A model generated the notes under the pieces. It saw nothing but the letters and a program-made list of their open reading frames with translations. It made no database searches and was not told the DNA's origin. Shown one piece after another: positions 55,028 through 63,412 of a stretch of DNA of 64,000 nucleotides. Source of the stretch: Spirochaetales bacterium (GTDB lineage: Bacteria > Spirochaetota > Spirochaetia > SZUA-6); NCBI GenBank assembly GCA_027021365.1, contig JALUUM010000005.1, positions 1 through 64,000 on the forward strand, read 5' to 3'. The translations under genes and the position numbers were made by a program. The number at the start of each line of letters is the position of its first letter. Position 1 is the first letter of the stretch.

Positions 55028-55262
55028 TTCTTACCTCACAAGTACCTGATTCAAGAAAAACGTCTATATAATCATGGAAGTTAAATATATTATATAATTA
55101 CCATTTAAGTCAATATTTAAAGATAATATACATAGTTTATCGAATCATCTGATAATATTATCTGGCGATTTCTCTCTTAAAACCCGAAAACCAGGATTAT
55201 TGTACGGTTTGTGTTAAAACACATGATAAACAATATAACTTTGACATATTTATAAATTTTTC
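55028..55262. other. AT-rich divergent region with small palindrome
   Basis: A 260-base, very AT-rich gap between divergent metY and cfa. No gene or clear SAM riboswitch seen. TGTGTT-AA-AACACA (55210-55223) is a perfect small palindrome that could be an operator. Confidence 0.4.
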
Positions 55263-55289
55263 TTGACACTGATTTCCAATTGATAAAAT
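55263..55289 (+). promoter_or_regulatory. Promoter of cfa
   Basis: TTGACA (55263-55268), a short 15-base spacer, then extended -10 TGATAAAAT (55281-55289). The cfa ATG is 31 bases downstream. Confidence 0.45.
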
Positions 55290-55319
55290 ATGAAAAAAAA
55301 GAGAAGGAGGCTCTTTGAT

Positions 55320-56543
55320 ATGAATTTGCTAACGATGACCGACAGTCTTCTCTCCAAATATAGGGGGAGAAAATTTGCAGTCGAGTACTGGGATGGCACC
55401 CGGAAGGTTTACGGAACCGAGGATTCAAAGCGTTTTTTTACCATAAAGCTAAAAACCAAGAGTGCTCTGAAAAACATAGTTTTCAGGGGAAGCCTCGGTT
55501 TCGGTGAAGCCTACATGAACGGCGAAATAGAGGTGGAAGGTGATCTTGCAGACTGTGTATCTATTCCATCCGAACCTTACTTCCAGCTCTTCAGGCCTTC
55601 TGTCAGGGAAAAACTCAAATACATTCGCATGTATCTGAAGAACAGGAATACCTTGAAAGGCTCCAGGAAAAACATCCACTCTCATTACGACCTCGGCAAT
55701 GATTTCTACAGGCTTTGGCTCGATAAAAACCTTCAGTATACCTGTGCATACTTTGAATATCCCGAACAGGGACTCGAAGAGGCCCAGATAAACAAGATGG
55801 AGTATGTATGTAGGAAACTAGAGCTGAAACCCGGTGAAAGTGTAATCGAAACAGGTTGTGGCTGGGGAGGTTTTGCCATCTATGCGGCAAAACATTACGG
55901 GGTTAAGATGACGTCGTACAATATCTCTCATGAACAGATACAATACGCAAAGGAATGGGCAAAACGTGAGAACCTCGAAGACAGGGTAACCTTCATAGAA
56001 GACGATTACAGGAATGCAACGGGAACTTACGACAAGTACGTCTCCATAGGCATGCTGGAGCATGTCGGACTCGACAACTACGAGACATTTTCCAAGACCA
56101 TCGACGAACGGCTTAAAGACAAGGGCCTTGGCTTGATACATTCTATTACCAAGGTATTCCCTGCCCCGACCGATGCCTTTACTGCAAAGTACATATTTCC
56201 CGGTGGCCTCATCCCTGCCTTGAGTGAGATAATACCACACCTTGAGAACAGGAAGTTCACCATAATCGACATAGACAACCTCAGGCTGCATTACGCGAGG
56301 ACACTCCACTTCTGGCGGGAACGTTTTGAGAAAAATGTCGACAAGGTGAGAGAGATGTTCGACGAGCGGTTCGTCAGGATGTGGCGGGTTTATCTCTCCG
56401 GTGCCATGACAAGTTTCAGTGACGGACCTATGACGCTCAGCCAGATACTATTTGCAAAGGGAAAGGTGAACAACGTGAGGTTGAATAGGAGGGCATTCTA
56501 CGACACCAATTATGAGGATCCGCATTGGCAGTACTGGACGTAA
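55320..56543 (+). CDS. cfa: Cyclopropane-fatty-acyl-phospholipid synthase family
   Basis: Adds a methylene or methyl group from SAM to unsaturated acyl chains of membrane phospholipids, about 407 residues. SAM motif ETGCGWGGFAIYAAKHYGV and the signature YNISHEQIQYAKEWA and HYDLGNDFYRLWLD. The frame opens earlier, but AGAAGGAGG ten bases before favours ATG at 55320. It overlaps the next gene by 19 bases. Confidence 0.9.
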   Translation: MNLLTMTDSLLSKYRGRKFAVEYWDGTRKVYGTEDSKRFFTIKLKTKSALKNIVFRGSLGFGEAYMNGEIEVEGDLADCVSIPSEPYFQLFRPSVREKLKYIRMYLKNRNTLKGSRKNIHSHYDLGNDFYRLWLDKNLQYTCAYFEYPEQGLEEAQINKMEYVCRKLELKPGESVIETGCGWGGFAIYAAKHYGVKMTSYNISHEQIQYAKEWAKRENLEDRVTFIEDDYRNATGTYDKYVSIGMLEHVGLDNYETFSKTIDERLKDKGLGLIHSITKVFPAPTDAFTAKYIFPGGLIPALSEIIPHLENRKFTIIDIDNLRLHYARTLHFWRERFEKNVDKVREMFDERFVRMWRVYLSGAMTSFSDGPMTLSQILFAKGKVNNVRLNRRAFYDTNYEDPHWQYWT

Positions 56544-57757
56544 TAGTTGTAGGAGGGGGACCCGCAGGAAGTACCTCTGCGGAAATCCTTAAAAAGCACG
56601 GATACAATGTAGAACTTATAGAAAAAGAGATATTTCCCAGGTTCAAGCCCTGTGCCGGGTGGATAACAGAGGGTGTACTGGAACTTGCCGGAATAGAACC
56701 GGAAGAATACTCCTCTTCCAATACGCTACAGAGGATAACTGGATTCCTCCTCTGGGACAGGAAAGGCAGGGCCCACGTAATAGATTACGGAAAAACGGTA
56801 AGCTACGGGATAATTAGAACGGAATTCGATGATTTTCTATTAAAGAGGGCCATTAACGCCTACGGCCTAAAGGTACACTTCGGAACCTACGTACGCTCTA
56901 TTCATCAAAAGCAAGACAGGGTAACGGTAACCACATCAAGGGGAACCATCGAAGCCAGAGTGGTAATAGGAGCAGGGGGTCACTTCTGCCCCGTATCGAA
57001 AGCATTGGGAAATACCACCAGTGACGACTTCACAGTGGCTACCCTGGAAAGTGAAACCCTCCTTGACCCCGGAGTGATGAAAAGATTCACGCTGAAGGGC
57101 GAGATTCCGGAGATCAGATTCCTCTCTCCAATAAGCGGATATGCATGGTACATCGTAAAGGGAAACTACCTCACAATCGGTGTGGGAAGCGTCGACAAAA
57201 AAAGGATACGATCCTACCTTTCCAGGTACATGGATTTTCTTGAAGAAAAGGGAAATATTCCAAAAGGCTGGAAGGAAATCATTGCTCCCTTCAAGGGTCA
57301 CTTCTACAAGTTCTATCCGGCCTCTCCCAGAAGAATAATCGGTAACAGGTTGCTCCTTGCCGGTGACTCGGCGGGCTTTGCATACAACATGAGCGGTGAG
57401 GGAATTAAACCGGCCATCATTTCGGGGATACTTGCGGCGAGAACCGTAATGGAGGCAGGGGGAGACTACTCGGAGAAAGGCCTTTCACTTTACAGGCGGT
57501 ACGCAGAGAGATTCTTCGGGGTACCGGGTAAGCCTCCCACGGGAGAGAGAGGGACGGGGCGTAAAGTATCAACATTGGCCAATATCGCCTTCGAGAGAAT
57601 TCTACTGGGAACGGGCCCGGGAAGGAAGTTCATTGTGGAGCGATTCTTCCTCGGCAGGAACAGGTACGGCAAGCAGGATTACAGGTGGTTACTCGATTCG
57701 AGAGATGGTAATTATGCCGAGAAAAGCGGGAATGAGCAACGCCATGGAGAGAAATAG
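56525..57757 (+). CDS. Geranylgeranyl reductase-family FAD protein
   Basis: A 410-residue flavoprotein: FAD-binding VVGGGPAGSTSAEILK near residue 8, CAGW in KPCAGWITEG, and LLAGDSAGFAYNMSGEGI, all of this family, which reduces isoprenoid or related lipid double bonds. Cotranslation with cfa suggests a lipid-modification step, possibly reduction of a methylene chain into a branched methyl; substrate unproven. The start is TTG after GAGGA. It overlaps the convergent MFS gene by 69 bases. Confidence 0.85.
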   Translation: MAVLDVIVVGGGPAGSTSAEILKKHGYNVELIEKEIFPRFKPCAGWITEGVLELAGIEPEEYSSSNTLQRITGFLLWDRKGRAHVIDYGKTVSYGIIRTEFDDFLLKRAINAYGLKVHFGTYVRSIHQKQDRVTVTTSRGTIEARVVIGAGGHFCPVSKALGNTTSDDFTVATLESETLLDPGVMKRFTLKGEIPEIRFLSPISGYAWYIVKGNYLTIGVGSVDKKRIRSYLSRYMDFLEEKGNIPKGWKEIIAPFKGHFYKFYPASPRRIIGNRLLLAGDSAGFAYNMSGEGIKPAIISGILAARTVMEAGGDYSEKGLSLYRRYAERFFGVPGKPPTGERGTGRKVSTLANIAFERILLGTGPGRKFIVERFFLGRNRYGKQDYRWLLDSRDGNYAEKSGNEQRHGEK

Positions 57758-58987
57758 AATCGACAATAGTCCGTAGTTGGCATAGAGAAAAAATCCTACC
57801 ACCGGGCCCAGAAACATCCCGATATCTATGAATGTGGCAAATCTGTTGATATGTAACGCCCGTGCCTTCCCGTGATTCCCGGCAGAGACTTCCTCTCCCA
57901 TGAGGGCGTACATCCCTATCCGGTTTGCAGAAGCAAAGATTATAAAACATACGATGAGGACGAGGTAGGAAATCCAGTTTCTAAAGACTGCCATGAGCAG
58001 AAGGACGATCAACTCCCCGGCGAGAGAATAGGAGAGAAGTTTCTTTCTCTCCACCACGTCCCCAAGAGCGCCGAAACCGGGTCCCATGATCAGCATTCCT
58101 ATGCTCCTGAATCCAAGTATGATACCGGTGAGCGAGGAAACACCGAGTAGTCCGTTGAAATTGACGATTATCGAATCGGCCACTATCCTGCCGGTGAGGT
58201 TCACTATCATGTGCTCCACGAGAACCATGGACATTCCGCCGTACCATACAATCAGCTTCACAAGCAGATTTATTTTCGAAAAGTTTTCCCCCTCAGGCGC
58301 GCTTTTCTTCTTCTCATCGTCACTGGCATTCGTATCACCTTCAGCTTCCCTCTCATCTTCCTGTTCTTCCCTCTTATCTTCCTTCTCTTCTTCCCCGCTT
58401 GCACTTGGCTCAATCCCTTGGGCGAGGGCAAAGAGAATGGAAAGGCTAGCCAGGGAAATCAAGCCGTAGATGAAGAAGGTGTAGGGAATGCCAATGAGGT
58501 CGGTAAGGAAACCCCCGAGCAGAACTCCGCCGCCTGAACCCGCACGGGTTATTGTCTGGTATATGCCTATTACCCTGCCACGGTTGCGTGAGTGAGAAAA
58601 ATCTATGGCTGCAAGGTACCCCTCGGCCCTAAGGACAGACCAGCAGGAACCCCAGACAAGACGAAGGGATAGAAGCCACCAGAATCCCAGCGGCAATGCA
58701 TATCCCATCGTAGTAAGGCTGCCTATCAGTACTGCCAAAAAGAGTGGTTTTTCGGATCCCACCCTTTTTATCAATCTTCCCGCCAGTTCATTCGTCACTA
58801 TGCGTATAAGTCTGTTTGCACCGAGAAGGATACCAATCTGCCAAACAAGCACCCGGAAACCCTCCGGCCGTGCCGGTAGTACGGCATAGAGCAGGGCATC
58901 ACCAAAGAGCATCAGGGCCACCACAACAGAGATGCCTATGAACCGCTTTTTATCGGACAAGATTCTAATTCCGGTACCTTTCAACAT
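57689..58987 (-). CDS. MFS transporter with acidic central loop
   Basis: A 432-residue membrane protein with about 12 helices and an unusually acidic and basic-mixed loop (EEEKEDKREEQEDEREAEGD, about residues 197-218) between halves. Motif-A-like GRLIKRVGSEKP follows helix 2. Substrate cannot be judged. Its 3' end overlaps the flavoprotein gene by 69 bases, an unusually large tail-to-tail overlap. Confidence 0.85.
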   Translation of the reverse strand: MLKGTGIRILSDKKRFIGISVVVALMLFGDALLYAVLPARPEGFRVLVWQIGILLGANRLIRIVTNELAGRLIKRVGSEKPLFLAVLIGSLTTMGYALPLGFWWLLSLRLVWGSCWSVLRAEGYLAAIDFSHSRNRGRVIGIYQTITRAGSGGGVLLGGFLTDLIGIPYTFFIYGLISLASLSILFALAQGIEPSASGEEEKEDKREEQEDEREAEGDTNASDDEKKKSAPEGENFSKINLLVKLIVWYGGMSMVLVEHMIVNLTGRIVADSIIVNFNGLLGVSSLTGIILGFRSIGMLIMGPGFGALGDVVERKKLLSYSLAGELIVLLLMAVFRNWISYLVLIVCFIIFASANRIGMYALMGEEVSAGNHGKARALHINRFATFIDIGMFLGPVVGFFLYANYGLLSILFLSMALLIPAFLGIITISRIE

Positions 58988-59038
58988 ATTTCCGCTCTAC
59001 TCCCCGCATTAAATAGTAACTTGAATAATAACCTTAAA

Positions 59039-59150
59039 GGGATTGTTTAATCAAAGGGATTGGTTGTTCCAAGGGATTTCAAAGGGATTGCATATCAATG
59101 GGATTGGTCTTTCATAGGGATTGTTTAATCAATGGGAATGGCTTATCAAT
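59039..59150. repeat. 17-bp degenerate tandem repeat (seven units)
   Basis: Units beginning GGGATTG or GGGAATG and ending TCAAA/TCAAT, mostly 17 bp; one is shortened to 11. Among the clearest such arrays in the window, in the 355-base gap after the MFS gene. Confidence 0.8.
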
Positions 59151-59254
59151 GTCACGAAAAAAAGGGCCTTCAACAAGGGCCTGATAAGGGGCCCCGCAGA
59201 TAAAATACCTGAGAGGGATGTGCTTAAATAGAAAAGCCTGATAAAAAGCCGGAT

Positions 59255-59288
59255 AAAAAAAAGAGGCAGACAACCTGTGCCTGCCTCT
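59255..59288 (-). terminator. Terminator of ABC-transporter operon
   Basis: AGAGGCAG and CTGCCTCT form an 8-bp stem with an 11-base loop; read on the minus strand it ends in eight T (59255-59262), 54 bases past the lipoprotein stop. The gap 59151-59254 also has a GGGCCTT/AAGGGCC hairpin near 59165-59182. Confidence 0.85.
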
Positions 59289-59342
59289 CTCTCTTGAGAT
59301 CTTCTAAAAGAAAAATTGCTGGTTTATCCCTCGGGGCTACTA

Positions 59343-59975
59343 CTAGAACCAGACCACCTTCATACTCTTGCCACGGGTCGTCTTTGCATCGACTCCACCG
59401 CATTTTGCCTTGAGTTCCAGGGTAGTTTTCTTGCCACCCTCATTGTCCACTACGACAAAAGTGTAATTGTCCTTGTCCAGGGCGGTCTTTAGTGTTACAG
59501 TCTGTCCGGGATCTATCGCAAGGGGAAGACTTCCCTGTGGATTACCGGCAGCTACAACCCAGACAGTACTCTTCCCGGAGTTCTTCAGACTCCAGACGAC
59601 TTCTTTGGAAGTTATGCTGGGATCTACCTGAATTTCGACGAGCCTCTCTCCTATGGAACCATCCAGCTTGCTGCCCTGTCCTGCGGGGGAACCGGGAGCA
59701 GTAGTCTGAACCTGAAGGAATTTGACCTTGCCGGACTTATCGAACTTCTTCCAGCTCTCAGGCACGGGTTTTCCCTTTTTGGACTGGGAAGCAACAAAAT
59801 CGGGAAGCTTTACAGCTTTGGGTGCTGCTTTCGGAGCTTCCGCTGCCGGCGCTTTCTCCTTGGCCTTCTCAACCGTAATCGCGGGACCTGCTTCCTTTTT
59901 CATCGGATGAGTAGCACACCCAATGAAAGCCACAACGATGGCCAGTGAAATTAGAAGGAAGAACAATCTTTTCAT
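59343..59975 (-). CDS. Lipoprotein of unknown function
   Basis: A 210-residue protein. The N-terminal signal ends in the lipobox AFIGC, so it is lipid-anchored. A Lys/Ala/Pro-rich linker (about 40-60) leads to a beta-rich globular part (LVEIQVDPSITSKEVVWSLKN, then VTLKTALDKDNYTFVV). Unrecognised family. It is 32 bases after the ABC ATPase gene on the same strand and precedes the terminator, so it is likely part of the operon. AGGAGG lies 12 bases before the ATG. Confidence 0.7.
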   Translation of the reverse strand: MKRLFFLLISLAIVVAFIGCATHPMKKEAGPAITVEKAKEKAPAAEAPKAAPKAVKLPDFVASQSKKGKPVPESWKKFDKSGKVKFLQVQTTAPGSPAGQGSKLDGSIGERLVEIQVDPSITSKEVVWSLKNSGKSTVWVVAAGNPQGSLPLAIDPGQTVTLKTALDKDNYTFVVVDNEGGKKTTLELKAKCGGVDAKTTRGKSMKVVWF

Positions 59976-60007
59976 TTCTTCTAAAACCTCCTTTTATGGA
60001 TTTTAAT

Positions 60008-61087
60008 TTAATGTACAAGAAATATTTCATCTTCCCTGAATACCAGGGAAACATTGGTGCCCCTGTCACGAAACTTGTCCTTGGTAAGGTAATCCTTTAC
60101 CCTGAGTTCTCCTGCTTCAGTTTCGATAAGGTAGTCTATGTTGGAGCCCTGATACAGGGCAAACTCCACCCTTCCCTTAAGGGTCTTTCCCTTTCCGTCA
60201 TCGGCAAACTGAATGTCTTCGGGCCTTATCATGATATCCGCCTCGGAACCAACCTCCGGCTTGTTACTGTAGAAAACGGTATACTCGTTACCGCTGATCT
60301 CTACCCTTGCCCTGTCATCACCTTCCAGGGAGAGAACCTTGGCCTTAAGGATATTTGCATCACCTATGAAATCAGCGACGAATGGATTGGAAGGATGCCT
60401 GTACAGTTCCGTTGGTATGCCCTCCTGCGAAATTACGGCATTCTCCATTACCACTATCTTGTCCGAAATTGCCAGTGCCTCGGACTGGTCGTGGGTAACA
60501 TAAACCGACGTTATACCAAGGTCTCGCTGGAGGTTTCTGATTTCTCCCCGCATCCTGTTTCTTAACTTCGCATCGAGGTTGGACAACGGTTCATCGAAAA
60601 GGAGAACCTTCGGTTTCAGTACCAGCGCTCTTGCAACGGCAACCCTCTGCTGCTGCCCGCCTGAAAGTTCACTGGAACCACGGTCCTCGAAGCCTGAAAG
60701 GCCCACCATCTCCAGTGCCTCCTTCACAGCCTGCCTTATCTGCTCCTCGGGCAGGTGTTTCACCTTCAGCCCATAGGCAATATTCTGATAGACATTCATG
60801 TGGGGAAATAGTGCATACGACTGGAAAACCATCGTAATCTTTCTCTCGTTTGCGGGAAGGTAGGTTATATCATCGTCTCCCAGGTATATCTTCCCGCTCG
60901 AAGGAACCTCAAGACCTGCTATCATCCTCAGTATCGTTGTCTTTCCGCAACCGGAAGGCCCAAGCAGGGTCACCATTTGGCCGTGGGGAATCTCCAGTGA
61001 TATTTCCCTTACTGCCTGAACTTTTCCGAAATTCTTCGACAATTTCTCCAGTCTAAGGTCAGCCGCTTCCATTACAAGTGACGACAT
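60008..61087 (-). CDS. ABC transporter ATP-binding subunit (FbpC/PotA-like)
   Basis: A 359-residue ATPase: Walker A GPSGCGKTT, signature LSGGQQQRVAVARAL, Walker B VLLFDEPLSNLD, and a C-terminal TOBE domain. It drives uptake through the permease gene upstream. Family members carry iron(III), polyamines or sugars; the neighbours favour iron(III)-type. GGAGG lies ten bases before the ATG. Confidence 0.9.
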   Translation of the reverse strand: MSSLVMEAADLRLEKLSKNFGKVQAVREISLEIPHGQMVTLLGPSGCGKTTILRMIAGLEVPSSGKIYLGDDDITYLPANERKITMVFQSYALFPHMNVYQNIAYGLKVKHLPEEQIRQAVKEALEMVGLSGFEDRGSSELSGGQQQRVAVARALVLKPKVLLFDEPLSNLDAKLRNRMRGEIRNLQRDLGITSVYVTHDQSEALAISDKIVVMENAVISQEGIPTELYRHPSNPFVADFIGDANILKAKVLSLEGDDRARVEISGNEYTVFYSNKPEVGSEADIMIRPEDIQFADDGKGKTLKGRVEFALYQGSNIDYLIETEAGELRVKDYLTKDKFRDRGTNVSLVFREDEIFLVH

Positions 61088-61137
61088 TATATTCTAACCT
61101 CCACAATCTCGTTCTTCATATAACCTTCATTTTGCCT

Positions 61138-63204
61138 TCAAATCGCCTGTACGGCGGCCTCTTCTCCTCCCATCCTTCTTACGAAGACGTACATTATCAG
61201 TATTGCTATCATCATCGTTACAATAAGTATCGAACAGTATGCAGTGGCAACACCGAGCTTTCCAGCCTCGATCCTTGCAAGAATTACGGTCGTTGCAAGT
61301 TTCGTCCTAGCCGTAACGAGAAAGATAACGGCGCTTATTGCCGTCATCGCCCGGACAAATGAAAAGACCAGGCCGGAAAAGATGGCCGGCTTGATAAGCG
61401 GTAACACAACCCTGTTCAAGGTGGTAAAATTACTTGCACCGAGCGTAATGGATGCCTCTTCCAGTGATGTATCTATCTGTTTCAGAGCAGCCATGCCAGA
61501 CCTGATCCCGACAGGCATGTTCCTGAAGATGAAAGAAATCACGATAATCGTGGCAGTCCCCGTTAGGACGAGAGGCGGAACATTGAAAGCCATTACGTAA
61601 CCGATTCCCACCACCGTTCCGGGAATTGCAAAGCTCAGCATCGATACGAACTCGAAGGGCTGCTTGCCGACAAACTTATACCTGCTTACGAGATAGGCAA
61701 TAAGAAGCCCAACTGCAGCAGTGAGGGGTGCAGATATCGCAGCAAGCTTCAACGTGGTTATGTAGGACGGAAGGCCATCGGTGAGGAACCTCTTGTAGTG
61801 CATGAGAGTAAAGCTGTTGTTGATTCCCCATAGCTTGACAAAACCACCGAGAAAGACAGAACCGTAAAGTATCAATGTAAAAATCGCCCATATCGATGTG
61901 AAACCTACTAGCGAATAGTCCAGGATTTTCGGCAGCGGCAGCACTGCCTGCCTCCTTGGTTTACCTGTAATGGTGACGTAGGACTTTCTGCCAACCCAGT
62001 AACGCTGAATTATGAACGTGGTAAGAGTGATGGACAGAAGAATGATACCAAGGCTTGCAGCAAGAACTTCGTCGAACCTCCCTATTATCGATAGGTAGAT
62101 CGAGGTTGCAAGAACATCGAAATCACCACCGAGGAGTATAGGGTTGCCGAAATCGGCCAGGGACTCTATTACCGAGAGAAGAAAAGCATTTGCAATCCCC
62201 GGCCTTATGAGCGGCCATATGACATTCTTGAATGTCTGCCACTGCCCGGCCCCCAGCGTATAGCTTGCCTCTTCCAGGGCGGAGTCCAGTGAATGCACGA
62301 CACCGGAGAGGATCAGGTATGACATGGGAGCAAATGACAGGGTCTGTGCAATAACTATTCCCGGAAACCCGAAGATGAAGGATGTCCTTATCCCGAGAAG
62401 CTTGTGTGTCACAAAGCCCATCCTTCCGAACATGAAGATGATGGCAAGGCCGATAACGAAGGGCGGGGTGATAATAGGCAGGAGTGAAAAACCCTGCATG
62501 TAACGTTTCAAGCTGAAGCGGGATCGCTCTATTACCAGTGCAAATGCAAGCCCTACAAGTGTGGAGAGAACTCCCACCGTGACAGCCATCATCAGTGAAT
62601 TCTTCAGTATGCGCATGGTGCTGGGATAGGCGGCAAGAACCTTGTAGAAATTGGAGGGCACGAGCCTTCCGTCTGCTACAACGCTCTTACCGAGTATCAC
62701 GAGTAGAGGGAAGATGATGAAAATTATCAGGAGGACGCCAATGGTGATTATCGAGCCGGAGATAAAGACATCACCCCTTATGTAGCCTAGGATGGACATG
62801 GAACGGGCTATAAAGAGAAGATAAGCAAAAAACAGTATGATACTTCCCACGCCGAAGGGTGTCTTGGGAGTGACTACCAGAAAGAGGTAGAGAATCGCCG
62901 CAAGTCCGAGCAGGTTCAGATACAGTATGAGATTGGCCCTCAGTTTTCTACTCATTCCCACAACTGAAAATAGAAGGTTCAAAGCAAGCACACCCACAAG
63001 AAGGAAGATGATGGGGAATTTTCCCATTAGGTGCCAGACGGTAGCAGAGAATGCTGCAGTAGATAGGGTATTTCTCGCTCCTTCGTGTACGGGAGCAAAG
63101 GGAAGCACTGTAACAAGCAGCAGCGTTACTATGCTGCCTATCAGTACGAATCTTTCTTTCTTGATATCCGTAGTAATGTCTCTCTTAATTTCTGTCGCAC
63201 TCAT
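61138..63204 (-). CDS. ABC transporter permease, fused double domain (FbpB-like)
   Basis: A 688-residue membrane protein with two permease halves, each with the EAA-like loop (LEEASYTLGAGQWQTFKNVIWP at about 315-340 and LEEASITLGASNFTTLNRVVLP in the second half). This two-in-one layout is typical of iron(III) transport FbpB. Extra membrane segments lie at the N-terminus (about 1-120). AGGA lies seven bases before the ATG. Confidence 0.92.
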   Translation of the reverse strand: MSATEIKRDITTDIKKERFVLIGSIVTLLLVTVLPFAPVHEGARNTLSTAAFSATVWHLMGKFPIIFLLVGVLALNLLFSVVGMSRKLRANLILYLNLLGLAAILYLFLVVTPKTPFGVGSIILFFAYLLFIARSMSILGYIRGDVFISGSIITIGVLLIIFIIFPLLVILGKSVVADGRLVPSNFYKVLAAYPSTMRILKNSLMMAVTVGVLSTLVGLAFALVIERSRFSLKRYMQGFSLLPIITPPFVIGLAIIFMFGRMGFVTHKLLGIRTSFIFGFPGIVIAQTLSFAPMSYLILSGVVHSLDSALEEASYTLGAGQWQTFKNVIWPLIRPGIANAFLLSVIESLADFGNPILLGGDFDVLATSIYLSIIGRFDEVLAASLGIILLSITLTTFIIQRYWVGRKSYVTITGKPRRQAVLPLPKILDYSLVGFTSIWAIFTLILYGSVFLGGFVKLWGINNSFTLMHYKRFLTDGLPSYITTLKLAAISAPLTAAVGLLIAYLVSRYKFVGKQPFEFVSMLSFAIPGTVVGIGYVMAFNVPPLVLTGTATIIVISFIFRNMPVGIRSGMAALKQIDTSLEEASITLGASNFTTLNRVVLPLIKPAIFSGLVFSFVRAMTAISAVIFLVTARTKLATTVILARIEAGKLGVATAYCSILIVTMMIAILIMYVFVRRMGGEEAAVQAI

Positions 63205-63285
63205 CCTGTATTCCTGGCAATATGCATCTATATCAGCCTGATATCCAAACCTGAATTAACTGCACGACCAGCCCGATTCGGCTTC

Positions 63286-63314
63286 CAGGCATCTATCAGG
63301 TATCTATCAGGCAG
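63286..63314. repeat. 11-bp tandem repeat
   Basis: CAGGCATCTAT, CAGGTATCTAT, CAGGCAG: about 2.6 copies in the gap between binding-protein and permease genes. Confidence 0.55.
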
Positions 63315-63319
63315 TTTTT

Positions 63320-63358
63320 TTTCGGGTGGCAGATCCCTTCTGGGATCACCACCCGAAA
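63320..63358 (-). other. Intercistronic stem-loop in ABC operon
   Basis: A 10-bp stem TTTCGGGTGG/CCACCCGAAA encloses a second stem GATCCC/GGGATC. No T-run follows in the direction of transcription, so it is more likely an mRNA stability or processing element that raises binding-protein levels. Confidence 0.5.
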
Positions 63359-63412
63359 TTTGAATCAAAGTTTTAAACACGAAGTCTCAAAGCCAAAGAT
63401 TTTAAAAATTTC

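Noticed and set aside
55028..55289. SAM (S-box) riboswitch upstream of metY
   Set aside because: I looked on the minus strand for the conserved core and a terminator; the region is AT-rich without them.
59039..59150. CRISPR array
   Set aside because: Units are contiguous, 17 bp and degenerate; there are no unique spacers and no cas genes.
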